Assembly (NCBI GenBank): GCA_944472135.2
Contig: OX235267.1
Coordinates: 42,306,650-42,370,649 of the forward strand
Reading direction: 5' to 3'
Source of the DNA: Trichobilharzia regenti
Taxonomy: Eukaryota; Platyhelminthes; Trematoda; Strigeidida; Schistosomatidae
DNA: 64,000 bases
Shown here: positions 22,791 through 33,389 of the stretch, one piece after another
How positions within the stretch are numbered: position 1 is the first letter of the stretch
How the letters are laid out: each line of letters starts with the position of its first letter
Made by a program: the position numbers and the translations under genes
The notes under the pieces: model-generated
Seen by the model: the letters and a program-made list of their open reading frames with translations, nothing else
What the model was told of the DNA's origin: nothing
Database searches by the model: none

Positions 22791-22835
22791 ATTAATTGTT
22801 AAGCATGTATCAGATAGCAAAATTGTTCAACTTAC

Positions 22836-23008
22836 CCTTAATAAATACGGATAAACGTAAGTGAAAATTGGTGAATGCTTTTCCAAATCAATTTCACACT
22901 TTCCATTTGAATAGTGATGTAACCATATTGAATGAACATTTAAAAATACTTGTAAGACAATTATTGTAATTGTAATTAATTTCGCGCCAAATAAGGTAAG
23001 CCCATCAT
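22836..23008 (-). CDS. Rhodopsin-like GPCR, exon 3 (TM4, loop 2 cysteine, TM5 start)
   Basis: This 173-nt exon was found by looking for the missing TM4. Its acceptor is excellent (CTTTTTTTTCGG...AAATAG at 23009) and its donor is GTAAGT (22835-22830). Its first two bases (AT) complete the G left by exon 2 as Asp459, and it ends in phase 0, exactly as exon 4 needs. It encodes TM4 (about 469-487: LITITIIVLQVFLNVHSIW), a short extracellular loop 2 with the conserved-type cysteine (GKCEID, Cys496, expected partner Cys298), and the start of TM5 (IFTYVYPYLLR). It is too short and too rich in rare start contexts to stand out as a gene alone. Confidence rests on the double phase match and topology. 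Confidence 0.88.
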
Positions 23009-23229
23009 CTATTTAAATTAAAGATTCCGAAAAAAAAGCAGAAATATAAATAAATGAATATCCTTTAGTAGAAAAATGAAAAAGTTAAAAAAGAAATCAG
23101 AAAACACCCATCTAACCCATTGTTCCTCTCATACTACCACCTTATTATTTCCTCGGTTACTCAAAAAGGAATACGTCATATTCTAGAGGGTATTAAAGGT
23201 TGTCAGCTTGTTAAGATTGTAGTCGGCAG

Positions 23230-23525
23230 ACATCCTGAAATCCTAAGAGGGAAATGGCCAATATCCGTATTGTCTGATTCTCAGCACTGTCTTTGGTCAC
23301 AACTCTCCCCGCCTCGAATCTCATCACGTGGGGTTTGAAATCATTATAATAGGTTATGTGTTCGCAAAGCCAAGTACCGAAGCTCAATAGTACCCTATTT
23401 GGCTCACCCGCGTTCTATTTGAAAGAGAAAGTGATAAGCATGGGACTTATAAATTACTATGTAATTAGCAAAATGATTGACTCTATTATCTTCTCCTACT
23501 TGTAATTTATGATGAAATTATGTTG
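23230..23525 (+). repeat. Dispersed repeat E, copy 1
   Basis: Words such as TATTGTCTGATTCTCAGCA, ACTCTCCC and TATAAATTACTATGTAATTAGC, ending TTCTCCTACTTGTAAT, recur in reverse orientation at 63410-63680. I do not recognise the family; the second copy keeps a 62-codon open frame. Confidence 0.6.
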
Positions 23526-23729
23526 ATTGCCTTATAGTTTAGTTGTTAGCAGTATGATTATTTTACATTTTTGTAAACTTTTGACTTTATTCTCACGGCT
23601 TGTGACAAATGGATGAAATATTCCCAATATTAAGCCACAAGAAGTGAAGTAAGCAGAGAAGGAAATTTTCCTTTTCGACGATTCATTTTCATAAGCTGTA
23701 CGATCGTAATTTTATTTCTCAAGTATTGG

Positions 23730-24370
23730 TTTTATAGGGAGTTTTGTTTGCCTGGTTGAAGGATTTTGAAAAATTGATCTCATACTGACTAGCAACTGGC
23801 CCTTTTCAGGCAGTTAACCCTGGATTCTAGGGGGAAGCCGTGACCAAAAGGGTACAGCAGCTGGAAGAATGCATTGTGAAGTGGTTGCTCCATATCGTGA
23901 ATTTCTTTTTTTTCTCCTTCACGTTCCCCAGTGGAACATAGGGCTACTCCAAGCTAGTGACTTGAAGTTCCTGTAGCAGTATTTAATTTTACAGCATGGG
24001 GTTGCTAGCCTCATGTCCAACCTTTCCTCATTACCAGCATTATTCCTGGCTTAGTGGGGTAAAGGAGTGAGTCGGTTGCCGGGGATCGAACCCCGAACCA
24101 TGTGCATGGTCGGCGAGCGTCCTAACCGCAAAACCACCGACGCACTACACCGTGAATTAGCAGGCATTAAAATTCATGGATTGCCCATTGGTCGGGCCTT
24201 GGTGGCCTAATGGTCTACGAGCTAGCTCATCTTGTGACCAGAGGGTCCTGGGTTCAAATCCCGGAGGTGGGTGCATACTGATGAAGAGTCCTAGACTAGG
24301 CTGACGAAACAGCTTTCCAGTACTCCAGTGCTGGTCTTCCAAAGGTTTTTCTAACTAATGTCAGCTCATA
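23730..24370 (+). repeat. Hammerhead SINE interrupted by a SINE B2
   Basis: A plus-strand Sm-alpha-type copy whose 5' segment (23800-23895) and 3' part (24159-24370) are split by a minus-strand B2 SINE. The 3' part has A box GGTGGCCTAATGGTCTACG, B box GGGTTCAAATCCCGG, and ribozyme CTGATGAAGAGTCC...GGCTGACGAAACAGC with small insertions on both sides of stem II. Confidence 0.85.
23904..24150 (-). repeat. tRNA-derived SINE (family B2) with target-site duplication
   Basis: Minus-strand copy with the A box decayed and B-box-like GGGGTTCGATCCCCGG. The body has CCCCACTAAGCCAGG and ATGAGGCTAGCAACCCCATG, and a 3' end GAACGTGAAGGAGAAAAAA. CGTGAATT is repeated at 23896-23903 and 24151-24158, proving retroposition into the older hammerhead SINE. 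Confidence 0.88.
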
Positions 24371-24639
24371 ATGAAATCCTCCAACGGTAATTATCTTTAA
24401 CAAGGAAATCACTAGACGAATTAGATACTTGTAAAATTTGTCGTCGAAAATCATATCACGTAATGAATTCCAAGTCCCTTTGTGCGAATACGCCATGTGT
24501 ACAAGCTGAATGATTGGCTATTCAGGATCTGAAACCCAACCTTCGCGTTCAAAACCACTACATACATCCACTTGTCCTACTGTGGCCAGAGTAACGTTCT
24601 TATTATAATTTCGCTTCTTTTCATTAGTATCACATTGTT

Positions 24640-25000
24640 ATTCCCATCATCCATATTTTGTTATCGCTCTATCACTGTATATTAATAACATTGCATTTTC
24701 ACACACATTTAATAAAAACACAGTCACCTTTCCACTATTTCTTGTACACAGTCATATTGATTAGTGATTTCATGCCAACTTCTGCCCTCTTTTCTAATTC
24801 CCAATTAGTCGCTCCTTTCCAGACTACACCACAGATTGCGTAATACGATTTTCCAGGACAAATTTTATCAGTATCTGATTGGTTTTCGTGATTTTCTTGT
24901 TAAATATAATTACGATTATTGTACAGAAGTTTATGAAAATAAATCGTCGTAAATAAATAAAAAAATGCTCTTCTCTGTTTACGTCTTTTTCTAATGACAA
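24640..25000 (+). repeat. PLE terminal-repeat block (same type as 18.37-18.74 kb)
   Basis: ATTAATAACATTGCATTTTC, ACTATTTCTTGTACAC and a terminal ACGATTATTGTACAGAAGTT...AAATCGTCGTAAA match the block at 18.37-18.73 kb. No coding sequence. Confidence 0.5.
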
Positions 25001-25104
25001 AAAGCTGCATTATCAATTTTGTTTAACTATACCCTGTGATGAATATTTTTCGTGTTGGGTGAATTAGAGGCAATATTGTGTCAAATACTAAGAATCCCAC
25101 ACTA

Positions 25105-25365
25105 TATCATCATTAGATAGTTGAAGGCAATCGGCCACAGGAAGCCATGCTTCATCTAGGTATCATCCTAGTTGGCACTCACCAGTCGGCAAGGCGTATC
25201 TGCAACTACCTTGAAGGAACTCATTTCCCTTCTAAGATTCGAACCCACGTCACCCAATACCGCCTGCAGTCAGAGACGTCACCAATGAGCTATTCAGGCT
25301 CGCGATTGACCTCCTGTGGGACTGTAATGGATACTTTGATTGGATTATAGTCAGTAACCAGTGTT
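25105..25365 (-). repeat. tRNA-derived SINE (family C), minus copy
   Basis: Read on the minus strand: A-box-like CTGAATAGCTCATTGGTGAC, B-box-like GGGTTCGAATCTTAG, then a body with GTAGTTGCAGATACGCC, GGTGAGTGCCAAC and CATGGCTTCCTGTGGCCG. Confidence 0.75.
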
Positions 25366-25429
25366 CAATCAAAAGCCAATCATTATCAATATTAATATTG
25401 ATTTAATTTCAATAATTAGTTTGGTTTTA

Positions 25430-25760
25430 TTCGTACTAATTAATTCACTTTAATCACTCTCACATGTTCCTTGTGTACATTTTCTCACTCACTTCACTCT
25501 TGTTAGATGGACACTCAGCCAACTTACCATTAAATAACAATTTCCACCTCATCGTATTAATAATCCTTTCTTCTTTGTTGACGTATTAATTAATTAATTA
25601 ATTAATTTTACTTTCAAGTCACCTCCGAGTAATTACATCAATTATCTTACCCCACCTCCCCCAGTACCACCTATTACTCAAAAAATGAACTACCATACGC
25701 GTTTAATAAATACAATTACGACTGTACAACCTCTGAAGATGATTTCATCGCTGAATTTAA
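25430..25760 (+). repeat. PLE 3' region and terminal repeat (type C), copy 2
   Basis: Collinear with 19.19-19.64 kb (ATGTTCCTTGTGTACATTTT, GTTAGATGGACACTCAG, CGACTGTACAACCTCTGAAG). It lies between two oppositely oriented family C SINEs. Confidence 0.5.
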
Positions 25761-25924
25761 TTTATCAAATCACATATGAATATAAAAACCAATCAGCTTC
25801 AAAACATGGCGATATCAAATATTCATAAGTGAATAACATGAGAGCTTTGTACGTTGGAAAAAATGATGAATCATTAATTACAATTACAATCGCCATCAGG
25901 GTGCACTGTGAAATGTTAATATTA

Positions 25925-26185
25925 GATGGTTAAAGGCAAACGGCTCAAAGCCTTCGACAAACAAAAATATCTAATATAGTCCTACAGGAGGTCAGTCACG
26001 AGCCTGAATAGCTCAGTGATAACGTCTCTGACTGCACCACTGAGTGGCACAGGTTCGAGTCTCAGGAGGAAACGAGTTCCTTTGAGGTAGTTGCAGATAC
26101 GCCTTGCCAACTGGTGAGTGCCAACTAGCACGAAACCTAGATCAAGCATGGCTTCTTGTGGCCGACTGCCTCCAACCATCTAATT
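25925..26185 (+). repeat. tRNA-derived SINE (family C), plus copy
   Basis: A-box-like CCTGAATAGCTCAGTGATAA, B-box-like CAGGTTCGAGTCTCAGG, body with GTAGTTGCAGATACGCC and CATGGCTTCTTGTGGCCGAC, ending CTGCCTCCAACCATCTAAT. Tail to tail with the minus copy at 25.1 kb. Confidence 0.78.
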
Positions 26186-26334
26186 TCCACAACTTACTGT
26201 GAAAATATCTTCTACCGAAATTATTCTTAGATTGGACTTTGAAGGAATAACCGTTTGAAAAATCCTTCGAGAACGATTTAATCCCAGTATTAGTACATAC
26301 TTGAATACTTCAGATATTATATTATTCTTTTGGG

Positions 26335-26960
26335 CTCCCATTAGGACGTAGAGCTTCAACAGATATGTCTACCTTGTACTGTTTTCTTCAGTCCCCTTTT
26401 GTTTGCCTAACAATTGCCTATACGCTCTTATCTCTTTATCATACAATATCTTCCTTGTCACTCTTGGACTCGAGCTCAGCTGGTTGTTTCCCACTCGGTT
26501 CCACTCAGGCAACGACCTGGTGCGTGATATCACCCAATGGTATCCTTAGTGTGTGTCTCACCCATTTCCATTCCCTTTGCTGTGCTTTTCGGGCAACAGA
26601 TTCTTCATTAATTCTCTCCAAGAGTTTGTTGCTAATCCATTCTGACTGGCCATGTGATCTTCACTGTCGAGCTAGTAGAGGCAGGTGTTGATAAAATTAT
26701 GCACTGGACTGTTGGAAGTGTTTCCCGTGATGCAAATGACAAGCTTCTGATCCACATAGAAGAACTGATTTGACATTCACGTTAAAAATTCGAACTTTGT
26801 TGTTTATGCTGAGTGCATAAGATTTCTACACTTATTTCAAGGTGATAAATTTTAGAGTATCTTTCATTTCCGATTCTGGTTTTCTATTCCTTCCGTCTGC
26901 CTGTAGTTGAAACAATTACTCCCTCCCTTCTCCTAGGCTATCTACTGCTGTCCTAACTTC
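26335..26960 (-). mobile_element. RTE-clade LINE 3' fragment, decayed
   Basis: The minus-strand C-terminal domain, with nucleotide match to the RTE reference through the LYGSETW, FIN.CL and RWP regions; the tail marker survives only as TCTGTTGAAGCTCTACGTCC. Frame destroyed. Confidence 0.6.
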
Positions 26961-27765
26961 TACATACCGTTTTTCCACACACTGTTTCAATCCACTAATT
27001 CCTTTTAGTCTAGAAAGGTCTTTTGGCTATCTTTTTTGCTTTCCAACCCCTATGATTCCATGTATTTGGTAATAAGCCACAGCTGATGCGTAAGGGCTAG
27101 TGATGCTACCTGGCTATCCAATCCACAGTAGGTGGAAAGTCGTTTGAATCTGTGACCCAGTGATTGGATGGGTCGAGTGTCTACACCGGTGAACCACAGC
27201 TCCACTGCTTCAATCCAGCCAACAACAAGTGATTGTATAATTCATCTAATCACTAAAATATAACATATCACAAAGAATCAAGTTTCTCTAATTCCTTATA
27301 TCATGCATATTTTAGTCAGCATCCCTTTTAACTTTTTATTTTAAAGACATTTTCTAAATTTCATTTCATCTGATTTCTGCTTAAATCCGATCTCGTATTT
27401 GACACCGAAAAATATCGTATTTCTGAATGATTCAAATATTTTTTGTCTAAAATTATTATTATTATTTATTTGTCTATTATTTCTGTGTGTGTATAAATAA
27501 TTCACTGATGAAATATGATTAATTTGAGGCCATATCATATTGACCTTAAGCGAAGAATAGTTTACACGTATATCTATCTCTCTCTGCCAGTGCTAATTAT
27601 CCTCTAATTTCTAACATATCTGTTATATAACACCTTGAAAATGTGAAAACCCTATTTTAAATACATTCATAAAACTATCTTATTATTAAATGAAATGAAG
27701 CCTACTCATGAATAGACTATATAGAAGAATAATGGAAGCACTGACCAACAACGAAAACAGCTCCT
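26961..27765. other. Intron sequence, mostly unassigned
   Basis: At 27080-27220 there is a weak tRNA-like SINE remnant (TGCGTAAGGGCTAGTG, GTTTGAATCTGTGACCCAG). The rest is AT-rich with an ATT run near 27450. No gene seen. Confidence 0.35.
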
Positions 27766-27775
27766 GTTTATACCT

Positions 27776-28017
27776 TTATTTTTCCTTCACGTTCCCCAGT
27801 GCAACATAGGGCTACTCCAACCTGGTGACTTGAAGTTTCTGTAGCAATGGTGATTATTTTTATAGGATGGGGCTGCTAGCCTCATGCCCAATCTTTCCTC
27901 TTTACAAGTTCTATTACTGATTTAGCGAGGTAAAGGAGTGCGTCGGTGGCCCGGGATCGAACCCCGAACCATGTGCATGGTCGGTGAGCGTCCTTACCGC
28001 TATACCACCGGCGCAAC
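27776..28017 (-). repeat. tRNA-derived SINE (family B2) with 10-bp target-site duplication
   Basis: Minus-strand copy: head GCGCCGGTGGTATAGCGGTA (A box), B box GGGTTCGATCCCGGG, body ATGAGGCTAGCAGCCCCAT, and 3' end GAACGTGAAGGAAAAA. GTTTATACCT lies on both sides (27766-27775 and 28018-28027). Confidence 0.88.
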
Positions 28018-28419
28018 GTTTATACCTAGTTATGTGAAAATAACAGTGGTTTTCACTGGAATTCGCTGCAGCAAAGTTATCTTTTCCGGCGATATTATTC
28101 GCAAGCTGTACAATCACATATATATAGTACATTCTTCTTAGCGACAAAAGTAATGTTTCCAAAGATGTGTGTCATTAGAATTACAAATCCCATTAGATAA
28201 CAAATTGTCTATTGTAGAAAGCGTTAGTCAGGTAAGAAAACAATACAATTAAATAAGTAAATCGAGTGACATGATGTCATTCACGAGGCCGAGTAGAATT
28301 CAACTGAAATTTGAAGGCGAGTCAAGTTACCAGCTTCGGTAATAGGGAGTAGAAACTCATCAGGAATGGAGGAAGAAAATAATGCAACTAAGAAAGGAAA
28401 AACTACGTATTGTGTGTTA

Positions 28420-29100
28420 AGATATATCATGCCAATTGTAGATTTAGTGACTGAACAAACTCTTTTTGTGTACACAGTCCACGATTTGTCTTGTGAACTG
28501 ATATTGCTTCTGCACGTTGTAGCAATATGAATCATACTCTTTTAGCGAGATTCCCACAAATTCTGTAGATAACTTCGAAGTTACTTTGTAGGTTATTTTG
28601 GTGTCCAGATTCGATTAGGTGTTCCAGGATAGATCTCAGATTGGATCTTTGTTCTCCTTTTCATGACCATGAGGGTAAGTCTTCGATGATACGTTTGGAT
28701 GGCCAACACTGAGTACGGTCAATATACCTAGTTTCATACGAGCGGGTGAATTGATTAGCAGATACACACTGATGAGGCAGCCGTCAGTGATAGCTTATCC
28801 TTCATGCTCATACAGTTTATGGGTTTTGTGAAAAAAGTTAGTCGAAATTCAACCGCGAAGAAGATTTTCATCAATGAGCACGAGATGCTGTTTCTCGGTA
28901 GATTCAGATAGAGAAGTCCTTTAGAAGCAGAAAGTAAGGGGAGTTTTGGTGATGAACGTTGTGCTGAAACCTTCAGGGTAGCTGTTTCCATGAAGAATTT
29001 GTGTTCAGAGTATTGAATTCCTCTTCCATAGCGTTAGGGGTGGAAATGTTGAGTGTTCTATAGCTCAGTCAATGTCTCAGGTTTCGTTTTGTATACAGAA
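28420..29100 (-). pseudogene. PLE linker and GIY-YIG endonuclease fragment, decayed
   Basis: Minus-strand translation shows a linker with LLYLNLPR, then QFTRSYETRYIDRTQCWPSK (GIY-YIG core as TRYIDRT), SILEHLIESGHQNN, FEVIYRICGNLAKR, AEAISVHK and KEFVQSLNLQL. Several stops interrupt it. It is close to the copy at 40.66-40.92 kb. Confidence 0.75.
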
Positions 29101-29351
29101 GCACCGAACTGTGGAAGTTATTGAATTGTCGGTTCCATATGGGACTTCCTAGATGGATCTTTTTAGTGTTCCATCCTGTTCACGTCTTGTTAGTTGAACA
29201 TGGTGAAAAGATGCTTGCCAAATTTTACTTTAGTTCCTACCCGATCAACGCTTTTTATATCATGTAATTTATTATCTAAAATTTACAATTCTAATGACAA
29301 TTATTTGGAAATATTTCTTTTATGGCTAAGGTAAATTACTATACATATATA

Positions 29352-29535
29352 TTGTGCGTCGGTGGCACAGTGGTTAGGACTCTCGCCGACCATGCACATG
29401 GTCCGGGGTTCGAGCACGCACCGACGCACACTTGATATCTATGGTCGGCCTGCAAAATTTGGGCTACCGATATCCATGCTGAAAATTCCATACTTGTACC
29501 AAAAATACAGTGTGGAATCAAGCTGTAAATCAAAT
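29352..29535 (+). repeat. tRNA-derived SINE (family B1)
   Basis: GTGCGTCGGTGGCACAGTGG, B-box-like GGGGTTCGAGCACGC, then the B1 body (GGTCGGCCTGCAAAATTTGG, GGAATCAAGCTGTAAAT), ending at a TA run. Confidence 0.82.
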
Positions 29536-29550
29536 ATATATATATATAGG

Positions 29551-29792
29551 TGCATCAGTGGCACAGTGGTCAGGATGCTCGCCGACCATGCACATGGTTC
29601 GGGATTCGAACCCGGGCCACCGACGCACTCCTTTACCTCGCTAAGCCAGTAATGAGACTGGTAAAGAGGAAAGGTTGGGCATGAGGCTAGCAGCCTCATC
29701 CTGTAAAATTAATCACCATTGCTACAGAAACTTCAAACCACCAGCTTGGAGTAGCCCTATGTTCCACTGAGAACGTGAAGGAATATGCATTT
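29551..29792 (+). repeat. tRNA-derived SINE (family B2)
   Basis: Head GTGCATCAGTGGCACAGTGG and a good B box (GGATTCGAACCCGGG). The body has CCTCGCTAAGCCAGTAATGA, GGGCATGAGGCTAGCAGCC and CCCTATGTTCCACTGAGAAC, ending GTGAAGGAA. Directly follows a B1 copy, separated by a TA run. Confidence 0.82.
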
Positions 29793-30870
29793 ACATGTGT
29801 ATATGTGACTGTACGGCTTTAGAGTGATATCCCTGGAAAGATTAACTCTTCTCTGAATGTCTTTTCTTTTCCATATGACTCAATGGGGATTTTTTTAATT
29901 GTAGCGAGGTTCACAATTTACAACACATCGAAGGATTACGAGGCAAAATTACAAACATGATTATGAGGCAGAATTTATACACATAAAAAAGTGTGCCAAA
30001 GAATTACCAGCACCTTTTTTGAACGGAGACGCAGAGAGAGAGAGAGAGAAAAGCGATGCATTACGCAATGAGATAGGTGGATTATAAACTCCTTATAAAA
30101 GAATGAATATAAATTAATGAGATAAAATCATTTTGAGAAAAACCAAACACTAAAGGATTATCTAAAGACAAATCGAAAAATCATTTACTACTACTACTAC
30201 TACTGCTGTTGTACGAGAATAATCACAAGCTTGTGATTGTCTGTACGAAAAGCAAACACGATTCCCCCCGTGTGAATTATTGATTGAAAAAACCTGACTT
30301 ATCTCAATTATACGTCATATGCTAGCAGTCATAAATCGATACGTTACACTTGTAGAACTATTTTTGGCCACCGAATATGTCAACTTTGGTTGGTTTTGAA
30401 TATGCTTTAAAAATAACCTAGCGAATCTTCATACATTTATTTCCCTTGACGAATTCGAATAAAGCGAGAACACAACAGTGAAGGCTTGTGCGGAATAATA
30501 TGCTACCATCATTGTTTGTTTCGTTAGCTTCTCATCAGCTCAGCTGCTGGTTACAGTTCAAATAAATTTTTATTAGGTTTATGTACAGAAACATTTTAAC
30601 ATACTTGCCAATTTTTTATATAGTGTTAGTTGATAGGAGGTTCAGGAATCGGTGAACAGCGCTCAGAAACTTACGCTTATACAGTATTTATACAGGCAGT
30701 CTAAGTTTAAATAAAGGAAATATATGCGATAACTTGTAGAAAAAATTACCTAATAGAGACGAAATATGCGTGAAATGATGAGTAACTAATAAATTGGGTA
30801 ACAGTTTGCTGAGTTCAACTCAAATCGTAATAGCAAGAGGCAAGCAAAACTAAACAATATCAAAGTAGGG
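29793..30870. other. Intron sequence with PLE-repeat traces and (GA)n
   Basis: At 29800-29900 the words GTGACTGTACGGCTTTAGAG and TTTTCCATATGACTCAATGG are PLE terminal-repeat traces. A GA run is at 30034-30049 and a CTA run near 30187. A stretch at 30405-30510 is mirrored loosely at 31470-31540. No gene. Confidence 0.4.
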
Positions 30871-30871
30871 A

Positions 30872-31040
30872 GTGCGGTTAAATAAAGTCAAAGATTACGT
30901 AACCAAGTGAAAGAGAGACATCCAGTTACTAGGGTAAGGAGAGACTGATCACTGCTTCTTTCTGAACACAGAAATCAGGTTTCGGGGATCTGATGGAGGA
31001 AGTTTTATGTCTGTTGATAACTTCAAAGGATTTTATTCTT
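30872..31040 (+). repeat. Repeat D, direct copy 1
   Basis: AAAGATTACGTAACCAAGTG, AGGAGAGACTGATCACTGCT and a later TGTCTGTTGATAACTTCAAA recur in the same order and orientation at 31262-31440, making a local direct duplication split by a hammerhead SINE. Confidence 0.7.
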
Positions 31041-31049
31041 TCTATATTA

Positions 31050-31245
31050 GTTGAAGGATTTCATCATGAGCTGACATCAGTGAGAGGATCATCGGAAAAC
31101 CAGCACTGGAGTAATGGACAGCTGTTTCGTCCTAGTTTAGGACTCTTCACAGTGCGCCTCCACAACCTTGGTTCGAAACCATGGCCTTCTGGTTCCGAGG
31201 CGATCTCGTAGAGCATTAAGCCGTTAGGATCCGATTCAGTGGTCA
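31050..31245 (-). repeat. Hammerhead SINE, minus copy, between the two D repeats
   Basis: Minus strand: A box (decayed), B box GGTTTCGAACCAAGG, ribozyme region TGAAGAGTCCTAAACTAGG then GACGAAACAGCTGTCC, tail ACTGATGTCAGCTCATGATG. The CTGANGA box has lost bases, but stem II, GAAA and the cleavage triplet remain. Confidence 0.75.
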
Positions 31246-31261
31246 ACTATATCAAAGGGGA

Positions 31262-31440
31262 AGGTTGAGGTTAAAGTTAAAGATTACGTCATCAAGTGAA
31301 AGAGAAATATCCAATCACCAGGGCAAGGAAAGACTGATCACTGCTTTTTTCTGAACACATAAATCTGGTTTCAAGCGTTTGCCTTTGGCAAACTTAAGGA
31401 TAATCGAGCTCTTTTGTCTACTGATAATTTTAAAGGATTT
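31262..31440 (+). repeat. Repeat D, direct copy 2
   Basis: Second copy of the unit at 30872-31040; it carries an extra TTTGGCAAACTTAAGG stretch. Confidence 0.68.
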
Positions 31441-32090
31441 CGCGATTTTCACATTATGAGCCATACCAATGACTGTACGATATTATTCTGCACAAACCAC
31501 TATTGTTCTTGCTTTATTCAAACCTAGCGAATGTTTTATTCTTAAGAATAACATTATTCTGGAAAATAGAGAATTCTCAACACGTCCTATTGCAAACAAT
31601 CTATTTGCTCAGGGTGTAAAATAAATTGATAACTGGGTGAAACATCATCATCTTTACAAATATCGCTTTATCCAAAACACGTTTCGACAACTTTACCTTC
31701 GTTTTCTTAGAAAAGTTTAAAGCGGGAGATTGGATTCTACTTCTCAAACTAGACATGAGTATAAATTGTGATTCACAGATGTAGTTGGATAATTAAAAAA
31801 AGAATGAAATCGAAGTAAATCAGAAATATTTTGATGGATCTAAAATCAGGTTTTCCAATAATCTGAGCAGACTGTCCCTGATCCTGACTGTTTACAGTCA
31901 CCGCCGTAAGTATAGAACGATTTACGAACACAGCTGTTGTTGAAATGAGCAGAGTATTTACCAACTTTTGCCTGTTCATCTGTTTTCTTGTTGACTACAT
32001 GTCAGGAAGAGTTAAATTCAGATTCTTTTTCCATTAGTAGGTGGAAACACAACAAACCCGACCAAGGGGGGCGTGGTGTCCAGGGTGGGG
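31441..32090. other. Intron sequence, nothing recognised
   Basis: Unassigned AT-rich DNA. TATCGCTTTATCCAAAACAC and TTCGACAACTTTACCTTCG (31670-31710) have the look of a PLE terminal repeat, but the match is weak. Confidence 0.3.
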
Positions 32091-32094
32091 AGAA

Positions 32095-32182
32095 GGCGGG
32101 AAAATGTAAACAGAGGGTGCGCAGCTGAAGCCCTATGTTCCTCTAGGAACTAAAGGATACAATAATAATAATAATAATAAGG
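32095..32182 (+). mobile_element. RTE LINE, extreme 5' truncation (3' tail only)
   Basis: Only the last 65 bases of the RTE reference are present (GGGTGCGCAGCTGAAGCCCT, ATGTTCCTCTAGGAACTAAA) plus the GGATACAATAATAAT tail. The sequence is close to the 4.5-kb element, so the insertion is recent. Confidence 0.85.
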
Positions 32183-32196
32183 TGTGTTTGTACGCT

Positions 32197-32720
32197 TTAT
32201 CTATAAGCTTTGGAAACAGCCCTCCATTTTATTCGCATAAAGTGTACCCTTATTGAAGTTACCATAAACTGAAGACAGAATTCTATATTAGTTTGTTTAT
32301 TAGATATATCACACAGTGAAACAGTATTATTTACTGGATGATGTTTCGAACAAAATTTATTGTGCATAATCATATCAATTGTAATCACTCGACTTTGAAA
32401 CTTGATTTTCGTAGTTTTCTTTGTTTTCTCCTATTTGTCGTAGGGGTAGTAGAATTTTCCAGATATGAGGGACAGGTGTTGAATCATTACTATTACATGT
32501 ATTTGCAGTTGATTCAATAAACAAAGCTTCTGTTATCAATCTCTCCCTATACCCTGTGACATTAGATTTTAAAATCTGATTACAATTGTGACTACAATTG
32601 ATATGATTATGAACAATAAATTTTGTTCGAAACGTCATCCAGTAAATAATGCTGTTTCACTGTGTAATTTATCTGATAAGCAAACTAATATGGAATTACT
32701 TACTACCACATTGCCTAAGT
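32197..32720 (-). pseudogene. PLE-type GIY-YIG endonuclease end of a different sub-family, with inverted flanks
   Basis: Frame 32638-32375 (87 codons) reads FIVHNHINC..HNCNQILKS, YRERLITEALFIE and PVPHIWKILLPL, a GIY-YIG C-terminal half. An H/D-type middle motif is followed by an ERL..EALFI helix, and it lacks the KP.LC.QKK ending of the other copies. The outer parts (32197-32400 minus and 32575-32700 plus) are mirror images around it. Family assignment is by pattern only. Confidence 0.5.
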
Positions 32721-32779
32721 TTTACACATATATCAATGAAGACATAATTCTCAAAGGTGAAGTGTGTTAAAGGATTAAC

Positions 32780-33240
32780 TGTTTGGAAAATTCCTCTTGG
32801 AACTATCTGATTACAATACTGATAATTTTCAAAAGAGTGGATACTGAACAAAGAATACTCTTTTCGATAACCCCTTCATCATCAGGCTTTACATATAGTG
32901 AATTGGTGTTATGAACAACAAAAATGTTTAAATAACATCCAATCAATAACATCAACATAACAATAAACTATATGTCAGAAAAGTTAGGAAAGATTATACT
33001 ACAAATTCATGAATTTATAGTCTCTACTGAAAACCCGCCAGGGAAGTAGTAGTGGCTGGCTGGACCTGCTTCATTTACACACAAAGCACTGGTTCTTTAA
33101 GGCGAATTGCGATAGCGTCTGCTGTTTTAAGCACGCAATACCTTGATGGTTTTGGCAATTTATTAGGCACCTGGTCGATGATAGAGAAGGATTCTTCAAT
33201 GCTAGCTGCTTTTTGGCCCGGTTTGGACCAGATGGTCTAA
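32780..33240 (-). pseudogene. PLE endonuclease end plus terminal repeat
   Basis: Minus strand: LPKPSRYCVLKTADAIAIR, LKEPVLCV and, after one stop, MKQVQPA, matching the AEA.AI...KP.LC.QKK ending of PLE endonucleases (about 33190-33030). It is followed by a terminal repeat at 32960-32780 (ATCGAAAAGAGTATTCTTTG). Confidence 0.6.
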
Positions 33241-33389
33241 TATATCGAACTGTTGATTGTTTTCACTACACCTTTAATGAACCATACCGGGAGATTTTCT
33301 CGAGTGAGTACGTAAAATCAAGTTCCTAGAGCAACGGCCGATAATTATTCGGATGTTTCAACTAACTTATTAATCCTTATCCTCTTACT

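Larger units (their letters stand above)
12934..22835 (-). other. Receptor intron 3, about 9.9 kb, filled with repeats
   Basis: Bounded by GTAAGT (22835-22830) and a TTAG acceptor (12935-12934) on the minus strand. It holds PLE, RTE, SINE and hammerhead-SINE copies listed separately. The 150 bp nearest the acceptor carries no recognisable repeat. Confidence 0.85.

Noticed and set aside
9905..29652. tRNA-like sequences with A and B boxes as true tRNA genes
   Set aside because: They lack a complete cloverleaf, occur in many copies with long shared bodies, and two have target-site duplications; they are SINE heads.
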